DNA of 6,419 nt from assembly GCA_902797525.1 (NCBI GenBank), contig CADBSZ010000040.1:1-6419 (forward strand), in the 5' to 3' direction. Under the pieces are notes generated by a model that had not been told where the DNA came from, ran no database searches, and saw only the letters and a program-made list of their open reading frames with translations. A program made the position numbers and the translations under genes. This document shows positions 5,596 through 6,419 of this stretch, piece after piece (position 1 is the stretch's first letter; each line of letters starts with the position of its first letter). Source of the DNA: an uncultured Ruminococcus sp. GTDB taxonomy: Bacteria > Bacillota > Clostridia > Oscillospirales > Acutalibacteraceae.

Positions 5596-6419
5596 ATGGC
5601 AGACTTTTTTGAAAACGGCATCAGCGTTTGGCAGGTGCTGAAAACCTGCGGCAAGCCCGTGGTGCTCTATGGCATGGGCGACGGCGCCGACAAGGTGCTT
5701 GCCGCCTTTGCGCGCTTCGGAATTAAAGCGGCAGGCGTCATGGCGAGCGACGAATTTGTGCGGGGACAGAGCTTTCACGGCTTTACGGTGAAAAAATGTG
5801 CCGATTTTGAGCGTGAGCTCGGTGATTTTGTCGTTGCGCTCTGCTTTGCCAGCCAACTGCCCGGGGTGATGGACGCCATTCGTTCGGTTGCCGCGCGCCA
5901 TCCGCTGTTGGTGCCGAGCGTGCCGGTATTCGGAAACACGCTCTTTGATGATGATTTTATCCGTGAAAACACAGCCGATATGCAGGCGGCGTATGCTTTG
6001 CTTGCCGACGATTGGTCGCGCTGGGTATACCGCGGCGTACTGCGGTTTTATTATACGGGCGATGTTTCGGTGCTCGACGGCATTACGACGGACAAGGACG
6101 AGGCGTTTAATGAAATATTGCGGCTCGGCGGCAACGAGGTGTATGTCGATTTGGGCGCGTATAACGGCGACACCATCGATGAGTTTCTTTATTATTCAAA
6201 CGGCAGCTACCGCAAAATCGTCGCCTTTGAGCCGAACGCGAAAAACTTTGCCAAGCTGCAGGCGCACTGCGCGCAGCTTCCGCGTACGGAGCTGTGGCAG
6301 CTCGGCGCGTGGAGCCGCAATACGACGCTGATTTTTAATAATAAGGCAGGGCGCAACAGCGCGGTTGCCGAACAAGGTGTTGAAACGCGCGTCGCCGCCG
6401 TTGACGCGATTCTCTGCGG
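5596..6419 (+). CDS. FkbM-family methyltransferase, N-terminal part (cut by window edge)
   Basis: The frame starts at ATG 5596 with GGAG 6 bases upstream and runs off the right edge after 274 codons without a stop. Residues 181-193, EVYVDLGAYNGDT, are the glycine-containing SAM-binding motif I. AFEPNAKNF (210-218) is the following acidic-loop motif typical of the FkbM family. The visible end, NNKAG then ETRVAAVDAIL, fits the region leading to the family's conserved LD motif, so the domain is incomplete here. Residues about 20-65 hold a separate Rossmann-like segment with GMGDGADK (26-33), of the kind seen in front of some clostridial FkbM proteins. FkbM enzymes are O-methyltransferases of polyketides, sugars or glycans, but the substrate cannot be inferred. 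An in-frame GTG at 5557 would add 13 residues (VKKAKNAKNAEIV) but lacks a ribosome binding site. No promoter is visible between the 5S terminator and the start. Confidence 0.88.
   Translation, partial: MADFFENGISVWQVLKTCGKPVVLYGMGDGADKVLAAFARFGIKAAGVMASDEFVRGQSFHGFTVKKCADFERELGDFVVALCFASQLPGVMDAIRSVAARHPLLVPSVPVFGNTLFDDDFIRENTADMQAAYALLADDWSRWVYRGVLRFYYTGDVSVLDGITTDKDEAFNEILRLGGNEVYVDLGAYNGDTIDEFLYYSNGSYRKIVAFEPNAKNFAKLQAHCAQLPRTELWQLGAWSRNTTLIFNNKAGRNSAVAEQGVETRVAAVDAILC

Noticed and set aside
5403..5612. A 69-codon plus-strand open frame across the 5S region.
   Set aside because: It lies on the 5S rRNA and its terminator, and the translation is only a by-product of the RNA gene.

Overview
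The window reads as ordinary chromosomal DNA of a Gram-positive anaerobe of class Clostridia, most plausibly an Oscillospiraceae/Ruminococcaceae-type gut bacterium. The reasons are consensus SigA-type promoters and AGGAGG ribosome binding sites, GC-rich genes separated by very AT-rich gaps, clostridial-type ArgG/ArgH sequences, and a secreted protein ending in a type I dockerin of the Ruminococcus kind. The taxonomic placement is inference.

Layout. Positions 1-2016, minus strand: the end of arginine biosynthesis, with argG (complete) followed by argH (only its first 236 codons fit). The 83-base gap between them carries a perfect 8-bp hairpin. Positions 2017-2353: an AT-rich divergent control region. 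It has a promoter for argG, an extended -10 promoter for the rightward gene, an exact ArgR-type ARG box on the argG side and further TGAAT/ATTCA palindromes on the other side. Positions 2354-2869, plus strand: a flavin-reductase-family protein. Positions 2914-5295, plus strand: a 793-residue secreted protein with a signal peptide, a propeller-like beta region, a CAP/SCP-like domain, a beta-sandwich-like stretch and a C-terminal dockerin. A perfect 14-bp hairpin follows it. Positions 5352-5554, plus strand: a stand-alone 5S rRNA gene with its own consensus promoter and a canonical U-tract terminator. Positions 5596-6419, plus strand: the first 274 codons of an FkbM-family methyltransferase with an N-terminal Rossmann-like segment, cut by the window edge.

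How the parts work together. argG and argH encode consecutive steps, citrulline to argininosuccinate to arginine, and almost certainly form one transcript under ArgR-type control. The flavin reductase and the dockerin protein may share a transcript: the gap is 44 bp with no hairpin. No functional link between them is evident. The 5S gene is its own unit, and the FkbM gene just behind it has no promoter that I can see.

I see no CRISPR array, insertion sequence, tRNA gene, toxin-antitoxin pair or clear new defence system. The most unusual points are the dockerin-tagged CAP-like protein without a recognisable carbohydrate-active domain, the variable-spacing palindromes in the divergent promoter region, and the orphan 5S unit placed directly upstream of a promoterless-looking methyltransferase gene.
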